From the NCBI GenBank assembly GCA_018824305.1, contig JAHJGM010000028.1, positions 1 to 37,720 of the forward strand: a stretch of DNA of 37,720 nucleotides, read 5' to 3'. The notes under the pieces are model-generated. The model was not told the DNA's origin. It made no database searches and worked only from the letters and a program-made list of their open reading frames with translations. Position 1 is the stretch's first letter. Each line of letters starts with the position of its first letter. Of the stretch, positions 37,068-37,720 are shown piece by piece. A program made the translations under genes and the position numbers. The stretch is from a bacterium. Lineage in GTDB: Bacteria; Campylobacterota; Campylobacteria; Campylobacterales; Sulfurimonadaceae.

Positions 37068-37676
37068 ATGAGGGGAAAAGTCTTACATTTTGATGAACAA
37101 TCGGGCAAAGGTATTATCGTCTCGCAAAGCGGTGAACGTTTTTCTTTTACAAATGAAGATGTTAAGAGCAAGATGTCTATTTATAAGGGAATGGAAGCAG
37201 ATTTTATTGCTGAAAATGCAAATGCAAAAGAGATATATCTAAGCGAAGCTCTATACAATGTTTCAGATGAGGATGTACCTTATTATGAGGAGCAAAGTAG
37301 CGGCTTTAGAGAGCTTTTTTCTGCAAAAGGGTGTTATACAAGAACCCAGTATTGGAAGATCACTTTGGCGACGGTTATTATCTGGGCACTCTTTTTTATT
37401 TTAATCATTTTTACAGGCAATGGTGATCAGTACTCCGTTGATATGACTGCCATGACTCTGTTTATACCTATTTTTATATTCCTTCTGCTTCCGCTTTTTT
37501 ATATAAATATCGTTACTTCAATAAAGCGTTTTCACGACATAAACAAGTCGGGATGGTTCTACCTTTTTTCATTTATTCCTTATGTCGGAGGGCTGATTTT
37601 ACTTGTTATGAACGGTTTTATGCCGAGTGTAAAAGAGGGGAATATCTATTGCAGAAGAAAAAAGGCGGATAACTAA
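37068..37676 (+). CDS. OB-fold/DUF805 membrane protein
   Basis: 202 residues: the N-terminal 65 (MRGKVLHFDEQSGKGIIVSQ) resemble a cold-shock-like OB fold, then a linker and three to four helices (about 100-190) typical of DUF805, with FHDINKSGWFYLFSFIPYVGG. Such fusions are known in bacteria, of unknown function. Its ATG directly follows the motE stop (TAG ATG), so it is co-transcribed with the flagellar genes. The stop lies 44 bases before the window end. Confidence 0.82.
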   Translation: MRGKVLHFDEQSGKGIIVSQSGERFSFTNEDVKSKMSIYKGMEADFIAENANAKEIYLSEALYNVSDEDVPYYEEQSSGFRELFSAKGCYTRTQYWKITLATVIIWALFFILIIFTGNGDQYSVDMTAMTLFIPIFIFLLLPLFYINIVTSIKRFHDINKSGWFYLFSFIPYVGGLILLVMNGFMPSVKEGNIYCRRKKADN

Positions 37677-37720
37677 TTATTTCTTTACCTTTTTTATTGT
37701 AAAATAATAAAATTTTAAAT

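Overview
The window looks like a chromosomal segment of a Campylobacterota (epsilonproteobacterial) bacterium, most likely close to Sulfurimonas or Sulfuricurvum. The basis is recognition, not a search: RecA begins with the Campylobacter-type [10 protein letters not shown]-terminus; the futalosine menaquinone genes mqnA and mqnD are both present; fliJ is followed by a MotE-like gene; an NFACT protein, a TIGR04219-like outer membrane protein, small inner-membrane housekeeping genes and AT-rich leaders with TATAAT -10 boxes complete the picture. I see no prophage, insertion sequence, CRISPR array, rRNA or tRNA.

Layout. 146-1768 is a methyl-accepting chemotaxis protein. 1736-6602 (minus) is an uptake operon: TonB-dependent receptor, periplasmic binding protein, ATPase, FecCD/BtuC-type permease and a cysteine-rich protein, with a possible small cysteine-containing gene in front (6653-6973). 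7040-13083 (plus) runs NFACT, a charged hypothetical protein, cdsA, dxr, an orphan histidine kinase, an RBBP9-like hydrolase and tsaD. 13202-13879 is thiol peroxidase with a possibly structured leader and a strong terminator; an outer membrane protein and a polysaccharide deacetylase follow. 15397-17327 (minus) is mqnD-fliQ-murB. 17508-22202 (plus) is recA-eno, a FtsB/DivIC-like protein, an AMIN-domain protein and malic enzyme. 22199-25884 (minus) is mqnA, then a di-haem cytochrome c peroxidase overlapping a membrane GGDEF-EAL protein. 26009-27887 (plus) is moaD-moaE-moeA. 27888-29054 is the most accessory-looking part: small repeats, one unrecognised secreted protein and a 29-codon ORF. 29055-32667 holds an MFS transporter, rdgB, uppP and luxS. 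32859-36063 is a class V aminotransferase, hisZ and purA. 36127-37676 is fliJ, motE and an OB-fold/DUF805 membrane protein.

The clearest signal not explained by genes is a dispersed palindrome, TTACATGTAA (best form CTTACATGTAAG). I count nine exact copies and twelve with one mismatch, in coding and intergenic DNA. In coding DNA it writes recurring peptides (LTCK, LHV) into unrelated proteins. Four copies or near-copies bracket the unrecognised gene at 28132-28941, and two of these pair into a terminator-like hairpin for the MFS gene. It resembles, in behaviour, the highly iterated palindromes of cyanobacteria; its role here is unknown to me.

Other points worth checking are the tpx leader, back-to-back -10 boxes in the mqnA/moaD divergent promoter, inverted repeats upstream of recA, between the MFS gene and rdgB and between uppP and luxS, and translational coupling of the peroxidase with the c-di-GMP protein.
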